A stretch of DNA of 6,417 nucleotides, taken from positions 1 through 6,417 of the forward strand of contig CAMLHL010000104.1 in the NCBI GenBank assembly GCA_946479855.1, read 5' to 3'. The notes beneath the pieces were generated by a model. The model made no database searches, was not told the origin of the DNA, and worked only from the letters and a program-made list of their open reading frames with translations. The stretch comes from an uncultured Pseudomonadota bacterium (GTDB lineage: Bacteria; Pseudomonadota; Gammaproteobacteria; Burkholderiales; Rhodocyclaceae). Below, one piece after another: positions 1 through 5,459 of the stretch. Position 1 is the stretch's first letter. Every line of letters begins with the position of its first letter. The translations under genes were made by a program, and so were the position numbers.

Positions 1-452
1 TCCTTGTCGAAAATCAGGGCATCTTCACGTCCGAGTAGCGCCGGATAATAGCCCTTGCGGATGCCGATCTGATGAAAACCGAAGTGGCGGTAGAGCTCGA
101 CCGCGCGCTCGTTCGACGGCCGGACTTCAAGAAACAGCTTGGCCGCCCCGCCCTGCCGGGCGCATTCCATCGCGTGCCGCAGCATCCGGGCGCCATAGCC
201 TTGCCCTTGATGGCGTTTGCCGATACCGATGGTCAGCAGGTGCGCCTCGTCGATCACCGACATGACGACCGAAAACCCGATCAATTCCCCTCCCAGGCGC
301 AACACCCAGGCGCTGTAACCGGCGCTCAGCGAATCCTCGAAATTGCCACGCGACCACGGAAAAAGTTGCAGACTTGCTTCCAGCGCGGCGACTGCATCGA
401 GGTCGCGCTCGTTCATCGGAAAAAACTCGGCGGCGATGTTCAGGCCGCTCAC
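1..452 (-). CDS. rimI: Ribosomal-protein-alanine N-acetyltransferase RimI (3' end beyond the window)
   Basis: GNAT-family acetyltransferase. RimI enzymes acetylate the N-terminal alanine of ribosomal protein S18 in the cytoplasm using acetyl-CoA. The frame is open for 150 codons from a GTG at 452 to base 1 with no stop seen, so the gene is partial but nearly complete (family about 150 aa). Visible hallmarks are FPWS at residues 31-34, the acetyl-CoA loop HQGQGYG at 81-87, LEVRPSNERAVELY at 108-121, and YYP...GRED near 135-144. Glu109 and Tyr121 match in spacing the catalytic Glu and Tyr known from enterobacterial RimI. The GTG start is preferred because it keeps the first beta strand (AEFFPM) and overlaps the tsaB stop as GTGA. 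The next start, ATG at 416, would remove that strand. Cotranscription with tsaB is the usual arrangement in proteobacteria. Confidence 0.93.
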   Translation of the reverse strand, partial: MSGLNIAAEFFPMNERDLDAVAALEASLQLFPWSRGNFEDSLSAGYSAWVLRLGGELIGFSVVMSVIDEAHLLTIGIGKRHQGQGYGARMLRHAMECARQGGAAKLFLEVRPSNERAVELYRHFGFHQIGIRKGYYPALLGREDALIFDK

Positions 453-1138
453 GCCCGACCGCCCTCGCTGAGGCGTTCGGCAACGGTTTTCGCCACTTTG
501 TCGCGGATGTAAAGCGGCGCCGCCAGCGCGGCGTCAATCCCTTCGCCACGGCAAACCCGGGGCGCCGCCAGGCGGGCCACAACGGCAGCCAGCGGGACGA
601 TTCCCGCCAGCACGGGCATGCCGGCCACGCTCAGGCGCTCCTGCAATTGCGGATAGGCGGCCAGCGCATTGCCGCAGGCCAGCCCGTCTTGATCGAGCGG
701 CCATGCCACGGCATCGGGAGCCGAAACGCGAATCTCGCCCTGCAGCACATAGCCGTCTTCAGTCCGCCGGTAGCACCCGGAATAGACTTCACCCATCCGG
801 GCATCGAGCAGCGCCAGCACGCGCTCGGCGCCCGATTGCGCGGCCATGGCTTCCAGGCTGGTCACCGGAATCAGCGGCACCCCGGCCGCCACTGCCAGGC
901 CCTGCGCGACGCCACACGCGACACGCAAGCCGGTAAAGGCACCGGGGCCGACGCCAAAGGCAATGGCGTCCAGCTGCCCGACCCGGATGTCCGCTTCGCT
1001 CAGCAACTCACGTATCAGCGGCAACAAGGTTTCAGAATGCGGCTTACCCGGCGGACAGAGACGTTCGGAAACAGCACCATCGCGCCAAAGGGCGCAGGAG
1101 CCGAGATCGGTGGAGGTTTCGAGAGCGAGGATCAGCAT
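449..1138 (-). CDS. tsaB: tRNA threonylcarbamoyladenosine biosynthesis protein TsaB
   Basis: TsaB is the ASKHA-fold partner of TsaD that, with TsaE, transfers threonylcarbamoyl to A37 of ANN-decoding tRNAs (t6A) in the cytoplasm. The product is 229 aa, close to the roughly 231 aa of E. coli TsaB. Hallmarks are the N-terminal LALETSTDLGSCAL (residues 4-17), PHSETLLPLI (33-42), the conserved GPGAFTGLR (64-72), DARMGEVY (112-119) and a C-terminal PLYIRDKVA (208-216). The frame extends upstream to 1186, but the ATG at 1138 places the phosphate-1-like strand at residues 2-9 as in the family, so it is chosen. No strong Shine-Dalgarno is visible. The 44-bp gap from the upstream small gene holds an imperfect GC-rich inverted repeat (CCGGA/TCCGG, 1153-1169) without a T-run, so readthrough from that gene is possible. 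The stop overlaps the rimI GTG. Confidence 0.95.
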   Translation of the reverse strand: MLILALETSTDLGSCALWRDGAVSERLCPPGKPHSETLLPLIRELLSEADIRVGQLDAIAFGVGPGAFTGLRVACGVAQGLAVAAGVPLIPVTSLEAMAAQSGAERVLALLDARMGEVYSGCYRRTEDGYVLQGEIRVSAPDAVAWPLDQDGLACGNALAAYPQLQERLSVAGMPVLAGIVPLAAVVARLAAPRVCRGEGIDAALAAPLYIRDKVAKTVAERLSEGGRA

Positions 1139-1182
1139 GGCCCGGCATTTTACCGGAGGCGCGTTCCGGCCGGGATTCAATC

Positions 1183-1473
1183 TCAACGCCCGCCGCGTCC
1201 GCCGCCCCGCCCATCGCGACGTTCCTGCCAGCCGTGCTGTTCGCGCATTTCGTCGCGCAGGCGCTGGCGATCTTCCTGCGGCACGTCGCGCCAGCGCGGA
1301 GCGCCGTCTTCACGACGGATCTCGCGTTCCTGCTGCCAGTGCTCGCGCATCTGCTGACGTATCTGGCGCCGCTCGTCGGGCGGCAGGTCGCGCCAGTAAG
1401 CCTGGGCCCAGACGCCGCTCACCGAGCCGAGCAGGCTCAGGAAGAACAGCGAAAGGACAAGGCGACGTTTCAT
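1183..1473 (-). CDS. Small exported Arg/Glu-rich protein with a 34-residue tandem repeat, unknown function
   Basis: A 96-aa protein I cannot assign by name. It starts with a clear Sec signal peptide: MKRR, then a hydrophobic core LVLSLFFLSLLGSVSG (residues 5-20), and a cleavage site at VWA or AQA (after 23 or 25). The mature part of about 71 residues contains two related units, WRDLPPDERRQIRQQMREHW (27-46) and WRDVPQEDRQRLRDEMREQH (61-80), with a period of 34, probably amphipathic helices. It ends in a Gly/Arg tail (RDGRGGGRGGR, 86-96). The Trp-x-x-Leu-Pro-x-x-x-Arg pattern recalls DUF3106-type periplasmic proteins, and the size and composition recall Spy/CpxP-like stress proteins; both are only resemblances. 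It lies divergent to ompR with a candidate OmpR box in its upstream region and 44 bp ahead of tsaB. The signal peptide and repeat make it very likely a real gene, although no good Shine-Dalgarno precedes the ATG. Confidence 0.8.
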   Translation of the reverse strand: MKRRLVLSLFFLSLLGSVSGVWAQAYWRDLPPDERRQIRQQMREHWQQEREIRREDGAPRWRDVPQEDRQRLRDEMREQHGWQERRDGRGGGRGGR

Positions 1474-1506
1474 GGCAGCGGATCAAGGCGGAATTCGGAT
1501 GTGATC

Positions 1507-1512
1507 ATTGTC
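1507..1512 (-). promoter_or_regulatory. Possible -10 element for the small exported-protein gene
   Basis: GACAAT on the minus strand matches the sigma-70 -10 consensus at four of six positions, including the key second A and final T. It lies 34 bp before the ATG and 27 bp downstream of the candidate OmpR box. There is no good -35 at the expected place (TCCTTG around 1530-1535), as is common at promoters that depend on an activator. The assignment is weak on its own. Confidence 0.25.
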
Positions 1513-1539
1513 CATCGACCGGCAACAGGCAAGGACAGC

Positions 1540-1559
1540 GAGATGTAAGAATATGTTTC
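1540..1559 (-). promoter_or_regulatory. Candidate OmpR binding site (tandem 10-bp half-sites)
   Basis: Read on the minus strand, the site is GAAACATATT followed directly by CTTACATCTC: two ten-base units with ACAT at the same position in each. The well-studied enterobacterial OmpR sites are also 20 bp with two direct ten-base half-sites; the ompC C1 site, as I recall it, reads TTTACATTTT then GAAACATCTA. The OmpR encoded next door is very close to that of E. coli in its DNA-binding domain, so a similar site is reasonable. The repeat is oriented toward the small exported-protein gene. If TSS is near 1500, it would cover about -40 to -59. The call rests on a remembered consensus and has not been scored. 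Confidence 0.45.
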
Positions 1560-1632
1560 CCGGAATCCCCCGGACAATCCTTGTTACCATTCTGATCGTT
1601 TTCATTCACTGTCCGCCCCTATCCTAGCCAGC

Positions 1633-2358
1633 ATGAACGAACAACACGCACACATTCTCGTCGTCGATGACGACGCCCGCCTGCGCGACCTGCTGGTCCG
1701 CTATCTCGGTGAACAGGGTTTCGAGGTCAAGGCGGCAGCCGACGGCCAGCAAATGGACAAGCTGCGGGCCCGCGAACACTACCACCTGATCGTTCTCGAC
1801 CTGATGATGCCCGGGGAGGACGGCCTGAGCATCTGCCGCCGCCTGCGCGGCCAGGGCGACCAGACGCCGATCATCATGCTGACCGCCAAGGGGGACGAAG
1901 TGGATCGCATCGTCGGTCTCGAAATGGGCGCCGACGATTATCTGCCCAAGCCCTTCAACCCGCGCGAATTGCTCGCCCGCATTCACGCCGTGCTGCGCCG
2001 CCAGGGCAGCAAGCCGCCCGGCGCGCCGGAAGACGAGCAGGAAAAGATCTGTTTCGGCAACATCGAGGTCGATCTCGCCGCTCGCACATTGACCCGCGGT
2101 AGCGAACTGCAGGCGCTGACCACCGGTGAATTCGCCGTTCTCAAGGTGCTGCTCCAGCACCCGCGCCAGCCGCTGTCGCGCGACAAGTTGATGACCCTGG
2201 CCCGCGGCCGCGAACAGGGGCCGTTCGATCGCGCCATCGATGTCCAGGTTTCCCGCCTGCGCAAGCTGATCGAAGCCGACCCGGCGCAGCCGCGTTACCT
2301 GCAGACCGTCTGGGGCTTCGGCTACGTCTTCGTTCCGGACGGCGCCACGAAAGAATGA
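1633..2358 (+). CDS. ompR: Two-component response regulator OmpR
   Basis: Cytoplasmic DNA-binding response regulator of 241 aa. The receiver domain (about 7-122) has the acidic cluster DDD at 12-14, phospho-acceptor Asp56 in VLDLMMPGEDG, Thr84 and Lys106 in the KPF motif. After a linker (about 124-138) comes the winged-helix domain (about 139-237), with LTTGEFAVLKVLL, PLSRDKLM, a recognition-helix region DVQVSRLRKLIE (203-214) and YLQTVWGFGYVFVPDG at the end. Motifs such as PGEDGLSICRRLR, EVDRIVGLE and KPFNPRELLARI are essentially those of E. coli OmpR, so I name it ompR rather than a generic family member. It should be phosphorylated by the EnvZ encoded next, whose start overlaps the ompR stop (ATGA at 2355-2358). 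The regulon here is unknown; in enterobacteria it responds to osmolarity and acid and controls porins. The start has no clear ribosome binding site, but an earlier start would not add domain sequence. Confidence 0.95.
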   Translation: MNEQHAHILVVDDDARLRDLLVRYLGEQGFEVKAAADGQQMDKLRAREHYHLIVLDLMMPGEDGLSICRRLRGQGDQTPIIMLTAKGDEVDRIVGLEMGADDYLPKPFNPRELLARIHAVLRRQGSKPPGAPEDEQEKICFGNIEVDLAARTLTRGSELQALTTGEFAVLKVLLQHPRQPLSRDKLMTLARGREQGPFDRAIDVQVSRLRKLIEADPAQPRYLQTVWGFGYVFVPDGATKE

Positions 2359-3659
2359 TGCCGCGCACGCTGCTGGCGCGCACCTTCCTGCTGCTCGCCC
2401 TGCTGGTGCTGCTGACCACGGCAGCCTGGCTCAGCCTGTTCCGCTACATCGACGCCGAGCCGCGCGCTCGGGAAACGGCCCAGCTGGCGGCTTCCGCCGT
2501 CAACCTGATCCGCGCCTCGCTGTTCGCCGCGGCACCGGAAAAACGGCTCGGCCTGTTCACTGAATTCTCGACCCGCGAAGGCATCCGTCTGCTGCCGGCC
2601 GAACCGGAAGACAGGATCGAGGCCATGCCCGATTCGCGTTTTTTCCACCTGCTGCAACGCGAACTGAACCTGCGTCTCGGCGACCACACGCGCATGGCCG
2701 CCAGTGTCGACGGCATTCCCGGTTTCTGGGTCAGTTTCCGACTGGACGATGCCGACGAGGAGGAATACTGGCTGATCCTGCCCCGCGAGCGGGCTGCCCG
2801 CGATTTTGCCAGCCACTGGCTGGCCTGGGGCTTGCTGGCCGTGGTATTGGCATTGGCCGTCGCCTGGCTGATCGCCTCCCGCATCAGCCGGCCGCTGAAA
2901 GCCATGGCCAAGTCGGCCGAAACGGTCGGTCGCGGACAGATTCCCGCCCCCTTGCCGGAAGACGGCGCCGAGGAACTCAGCCGCCTGGCCTCGGCCTTCA
3001 ATGCCATGGCAGCCGATCTGCAGCGCCATGAAAAGGATCGCTCCGAAGTGCTGGCCGGCATTTCGCACGACCTGCGCACGCCGCTGACCCGCCTGCGCCT
3101 GGAAGCCGAGATGAGTGTCTCCGACGATGTGGCGCGCCAGGCGGTGGTCGCCGACATCGAGCAGATGGAAGCGGTGATCTCGCAGTTCATGGACTACGCC
3201 CGCACCGAGTCGGGCGAGACGCCGGTCGCCACCGACCTCGCCGCGCTGCTCTCCGGAATCGCCGAGCGCCAGGCCTGCATCGGCCGCTCATTGATCACCG
3301 ATATTCAGATGCTGCCGGAATTGGTGCTGCGGCCGAAGGCAATTATCCGCGCCGTTACCAACCTGATCGACAATGCGGCCAAATACGGCGGCCATGAGAT
3401 CACGCTGAGGGCCGCTGCGGTCGACGGTGAGATCAGGGTGGAAATTAGCGATCGCGGTCCGGGCCTGCCGCCCTCGGAAATCGAGCGTCTGAAACGCCCC
3501 TTCACCCGGCTGGAAACAGCCAGAACCAACGCCTCCGGCACCGGCCTGGGGTTAGCCATTGTCGAACGCATCGCCCGTCTGCACGAGGGGCATCTCAATC
3601 TGCTGCCCAATCCCGGAGGCGGGCTACTGGCCCGTTTGTCGCTGCCGATCAGGCAGTGA
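2355..3659 (+). CDS. envZ: Sensor histidine kinase EnvZ
   Basis: Inner-membrane histidine kinase of 434 aa (E. coli EnvZ about 450). The layout is a first membrane helix (about 6-29), a periplasmic region (about 30-153), a second helix (about 155-174), HAMP (about 175-228), DHp and a catalytic ATP-binding domain. The H-box is GISHDLRTPLTRLRLEAEM, with phospho-acceptor His238 and Thr242, the position linked to phosphatase activity. The N-box is NLIDNAAKYG (336-345, Asn340), the G1 box DRGPG (366-370) and the G2 box GTGLGLAIV (395-403). The H-box and the stretch SQFMDYARTES correspond closely to EnvZ. The periplasmic part is poorly conserved across this family and gives no stimulus. It is translationally coupled to ompR, with ATG ATG at 2355-2360; the second ATG is an equally possible start. 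Its last 11 bases overlap the end of convergent thpR. Confidence 0.93.
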   Translation: MMPRTLLARTFLLLALLVLLTTAAWLSLFRYIDAEPRARETAQLAASAVNLIRASLFAAAPEKRLGLFTEFSTREGIRLLPAEPEDRIEAMPDSRFFHLLQRELNLRLGDHTRMAASVDGIPGFWVSFRLDDADEEEYWLILPRERAARDFASHWLAWGLLAVVLALAVAWLIASRISRPLKAMAKSAETVGRGQIPAPLPEDGAEELSRLASAFNAMAADLQRHEKDRSEVLAGISHDLRTPLTRLRLEAEMSVSDDVARQAVVADIEQMEAVISQFMDYARTESGETPVATDLAALLSGIAERQACIGRSLITDIQMLPELVLRPKAIIRAVTNLIDNAAKYGGHEITLRAAAVDGEIRVEISDRGPGLPPSEIERLKRPFTRLETARTNASGTGLGLAIVERIARLHEGHLNLLPNPGGGLLARLSLPIRQ

Positions 3660-4221
3660 ACGGGGCGCGACCCTCGTCCATGCCGGCGATCGGAAACTCG
3701 CGGAGGATCTGGTATGCCGATCCCGTGGGCGACGGACTGGAACGCACCAGCGCAAAGCGCTCGCAGGACCATGGCACAGCCCTGAGCGGCGGTAGTTGCG
3801 GGATATCGGGCAACCCGCTGGCAAGCGGAATCTTGCGGACCAGCGTGACATGCGGCACGAAATGCGCCCCATCGCCATCGACCTTGAAGCCGGCCTGCAG
3901 CAGTGCCCGGCGCAGGCTCGCCTGCAAATCATCGAGACATGCCGGCGGCTGGTCGCAGCCGCCCCAGAGCAAACGGTTGTGGCGCCAGAAGCCCAGACGG
4001 TCGAGCTTGAGGTCGAAAGGCACCGAGTGAACCTCGGCGGCGGCGGCACATGCTTCGTCAAGGCGGGACTCCGCCACATCGCCAAGAAAGGCGAGCGTCA
4101 GGTGGATCGTTTCGCGCCGGGTTGCCCGGCCGCCAAAGCGGCCCGCCGCAACGCGGGCGATGGCGGCTAGGTGATCGGCCAGTTCGGCCGGCGGCCAAAG
4201 TGCGAAGAACACCCGGGCCAT
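3649..4221 (-). CDS. thpR: RNA 2',3'-cyclic phosphodiesterase / 2'-5' RNA ligase family protein ThpR
   Basis: Member of the 2H phosphoesterase superfamily, 190 aa (E. coli ThpR about 176). The two catalytic HxTx motifs are HLTLAFLGD (residues 40-48) and HVTLVRK (124-130). The N-terminus RVFFALWPP and the VWLG-like LLWGG (84-88) are typical. The family opens 2',3'-cyclic phosphates at RNA ends and can join tRNA halves by a 2'-5' bond in vitro; its physiological role is unsettled. The frame is open further upstream to 4392, but the ATG at 4221 starts directly at the first beta strand and has GAGG seven bases before it, so it is chosen. It is the last gene of the ispD-ispF cluster, 31 bp after ispF, probably cotranscribed. 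Its 3' end overlaps that of envZ on the other strand by 11 bp. Confidence 0.9.
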   Translation of the reverse strand: MARVFFALWPPAELADHLAAIARVAAGRFGGRATRRETIHLTLAFLGDVAESRLDEACAAAAEVHSVPFDLKLDRLGFWRHNRLLWGGCDQPPACLDDLQASLRRALLQAGFKVDGDGAHFVPHVTLVRKIPLASGLPDIPQLPPLRAVPWSCERFALVRSSPSPTGSAYQILREFPIAGMDEGRAPFTA

Positions 4222-4247
4222 GGCCGGCCTCGGGTTCGATGCCGGCC
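4222..4247 (-). repeat. GC-rich inverted repeat in the ispF-thpR gap
   Basis: GGCCGGC at 4222-4228 and GCCGGCC at 4241-4247 form seven-base perfect arms around a 12-base loop, directly before the thpR ATG. In the minus-strand RNA, the GAGG that looks like the thpR ribosome binding site lies at the junction of the loop and the start-proximal arm. There is no following U-run, so it is not a typical intrinsic terminator. It could influence thpR translation, or be a by-product of the GGCC-rich composition. Confidence 0.35.
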
Positions 4248-4252
4248 GGCGT

Positions 4253-4735
4253 TCAGCCGACACGCTCGACCAGCACGACCGCCTGGGCCTCGATCGCTTC
4301 TTCGCGGCCGAGGTAGCCCAGGCGCTCGTTGGTCTTGCCCTTGATATTGACGGCATCGGCGGCAAGACCGAGGTCGGCCGCCACATTGGCAACCATCGCT
4401 GCGGCGTGCGGCGCCAGCTTCGGCCGCTGGGCGATCAGCGTCGCATCGACATTGACCGGCCGCCAGCCCTTCTCCGCCAGCAAGGCGACGGCGCCGCGCA
4501 GCAGCACCCGGCTGTCGGCACCTTGGTAGCGCGGGTCGGTATCCGGGAAATGCCGGCCGATGTCGCCCAGCGCGACAGCGCCGAGCAGCGCATCGGTAAT
4601 CGCATGCAACAGCGCGTCGGCATCGGAATGGCCGAGCAGCCCGGTCGGATGCGGAATCTCGACGCCGCCGAGGATCAGCTTGCGGCCTTCGACCAGCTGG
4701 TGCACATCGTAGCCCTGCCCGACGCGGAAATTCAT
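4253..4735 (-). CDS. ispF: 2-C-methyl-D-erythritol 2,4-cyclodiphosphate synthase IspF
   Basis: Converts 4-diphosphocytidyl-methylerythritol 2-phosphate to methylerythritol 2,4-cyclodiphosphate with release of CMP, the fifth step of the MEP isoprenoid pathway. It acts as a cytoplasmic homotrimer with a divalent metal. The 160-aa length is normal for the family. Hallmarks are the N-terminal RVGQGYDVH with metal ligands Asp10 and His12, the third ligand His44 in the stretch [20 protein letters not shown] (31-50), [12 protein letters not shown] (57-68), and the C-terminal [21 protein letters not shown] (130-150). The ATG at 4735 overlaps the ispD stop (ATGA on the minus strand, 4735-4732), so translation is probably coupled. 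The two enzymes are separate here, not fused as in many alphaproteobacteria. Confidence 0.97.
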   Translation of the reverse strand: MNFRVGQGYDVHQLVEGRKLILGGVEIPHPTGLLGHSDADALLHAITDALLGAVALGDIGRHFPDTDPRYQGADSRVLLRGAVALLAEKGWRPVNVDATLIAQRPKLAPHAAAMVANVAADLGLAADAVNIKGKTNERLGYLGREEAIEAQAVVLVERVG

Positions 4736-5418
4736 TTGCGTGCCCTCAAGATCATCGCGGCCAAGGCGAGGTCGGCCGGATAGGTGACTTTCAGATTGGT
4801 CGCATCGCCGCGCACCAGCTTCGGCCGCAGGCCGAGCGCTTCGATGGCGCCGGCCTCATCCGTGACGGTCTTTTCGTTTTTTAGCGATTTTTGCAGTAGA
4901 CCGTAGCGGAACATCTGTGGCGTCTGCGCCTGCCACAAGCTATCGCGCGGTTCGGTGGCGGCCACCCGCTGCCCGCCGTCGGCCCGCTTCAGCGTATCGG
5001 CCACCGGCACGGCGAGGAGGCCGCCGACCGGATCGTCGGCCAGCTCGGCAAACAACGCATCGAGCATCGCCGCCGACAGGCAGGGCCGGGCGGCATCGTG
5101 CACCAGCACCCAGTCGTCGTCGGCGGCGACCATCGCCGCCGCCTGCAGGCCGTTGCCAACGCTTTCTGCTCGCGTCGCGCCGCCGCAGCGCACGGTTTCC
5201 AGCTTGGGACCGAGCTCGCTCCAGTCGTAGCGCGGCCACCAGGGGTCGTCCGGCGCCAGCACGACCCAGACGCGCTCGATGTCCGGGCAGGCAGTCAGGG
5301 CGGCCAGCGTATGGAAAATCAGCGGGCGACCAAGCAGGTCGAGATATTGCTTGGGCTTCTCGGCACCGAAGCGGGAACCGCTGCCGGCAGCGGGAACGAT
5401 TGCGTAATGGCGTGGCAT
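4732..5418 (-). CDS. ispD: 2-C-methyl-D-erythritol 4-phosphate cytidylyltransferase IspD
   Basis: Transfers CMP from CTP to methylerythritol 4-phosphate in the MEP pathway; cytoplasmic. The 228-aa length is typical. The nucleotide-binding loop [10 protein letters not shown] (9-18) carries Arg16, and PKQY (22-25) carries Lys23, matching the two catalytic residues of the family. [11 protein letters not shown] (104-114), PVADTLKR (138-145), [10 protein letters not shown] (161-170), [11 protein letters not shown] (186-196) and [13 protein letters not shown] (208-220, with Lys210) are also characteristic. It is the first gene of the ispD-ispF-thpR cluster. Only 41 AT-rich bases separate its ATG from the divergent membrane-protein gene, and there is no strong Shine-Dalgarno. 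Codons around residues 174-184 are unusually A-rich (two CTA leucines and an A6 run) in an otherwise GC-rich gene, in a region of variable length in the family. Confidence 0.96.
   Translation of the reverse strand: MPRHYAIVPAAGSGSRFGAEKPKQYLDLLGRPLIFHTLAALTACPDIERVWVVLAPDDPWWPRYDWSELGPKLETVRCGGATRAESVGNGLQAAAMVAADDDWVLVHDAARPCLSAAMLDALFAELADDPVGGLLAVPVADTLKRADGGQRVAATEPRDSLWQAQTPQMFRYGLLQKSLKNEKTVTDEAGAIEALGLRPKLVRGDATNLKVTYPADLALAAMILRARK
4876..4882 (-). other. ispD: In-phase A-AAA-AAC slippery heptamer inside ispD
   Basis: On the ispD strand the codons CTA AAA AAC (Leu179-Lys180-Asn181) contain the heptamer A AAA AAC in the phase required for simultaneous-slippage -1 frameshifting. A -1 shift would read six further codons and stop at TGA (4858-4856). 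This would give a product of about 187 aa that lacks the C-terminal third strand region and Lys210. No stimulatory structure was established, and in E. coli AAC is a poorer slip codon than AAG. The match is real; any function is inference. Confidence 0.2.
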
Positions 5419-5459
5419 GGCTTAATTTTACTTAAGAACGATCACAAAAGAGGATTCGC
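5419..5459. promoter_or_regulatory. AT-rich divergent promoter gap between ispD and the MgtC/DUF4010-type gene
   Basis: These 41 bases are sharply AT-rich compared with their flanks and contain the inverted repeat CTTAA (5421-5425) / TTAAG (5432-5436). On the plus strand, TTGCGT (5400-5405) and TAATTT (5423-5428) with a 17-bp spacer form a plausible sigma-70 promoter, with its -35 inside the ispD start region. On the minus strand TAAAAT (5430-5425) resembles a -10 box, but transcription from it would begin close to the ispD ATG, implying a very short or absent leader. The inverted repeat could be an operator shared by both directions. Confidence 0.4.
5449..5454 (+). promoter_or_regulatory. 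Shine-Dalgarno fixing the start of the MgtC/DUF4010-type gene
   Basis: AGAGGA lies five bases before the ATG at 5460 and matches the anti-Shine-Dalgarno core. It is the clearest ribosome binding site in the window and supports that ATG as the start. Confidence 0.7.

Larger units (their letters stand above)
1474..1632. promoter_or_regulatory. Divergent intergenic control region between the small exported-protein gene and ompR
   Basis: These 159 bases separate two divergent starts, so they should hold promoters for both. They are AT-richer than the genes on either side. Visible elements are a tandem ten-base repeat resembling an OmpR site (1540-1559, listed separately), a widely spaced inverted pair ATTGTCC (1507-1513) and GGACAAT (1572-1578), and a short ACAA-TCC-TTGT dyad (1574-1584). 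Toward ompR, TTGTTA at 1581-1586 could be a -35 element, but no convincing -10 follows at 17 bp. Neither start has a recognisable Shine-Dalgarno. No small ORF or RNA gene is apparent. Confidence 0.6.

Noticed and set aside
1139..1182. Possible terminator between the exported-protein gene and tsaB (CCGGA/TCCGG and CCCGGC/GCCGGG arms)
   Set aside because: The arms are short, partly overlapping, and no U-run follows on the minus strand. The region is merely GC-rich.
374..1357. Long plus-strand open frame of 327 codons antisense to tsaB and the exported-protein gene
   Set aside because: It lies opposite well-supported genes, its translation is rich in Arg, Gln, His and Pro without domain motifs, and such frames are common in GC-rich DNA.
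846..1595. Plus-strand open frame of 249 codons reaching into the ompR upstream region
   Set aside because: Antisense to tsaB and the exported-protein gene, Arg/Ala/Ser-rich and without motifs. Its end in the intergenic region is where stops become common because of lower GC.
2322..3190. Two minus-strand open frames of 248 codons each inside envZ
   Set aside because: Both are shadows of envZ, which has all kinase boxes in its own frame. Their translations are low-complexity and have no recognisable domain.
4222..4392. Upstream extension of the thpR frame by 57 codons into ispF
   Set aside because: The added sequence is antisense-free but out of frame with ispF and has no family similarity. 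The ATG at 4221 has a GAGG at good spacing and begins at the conserved first strand.
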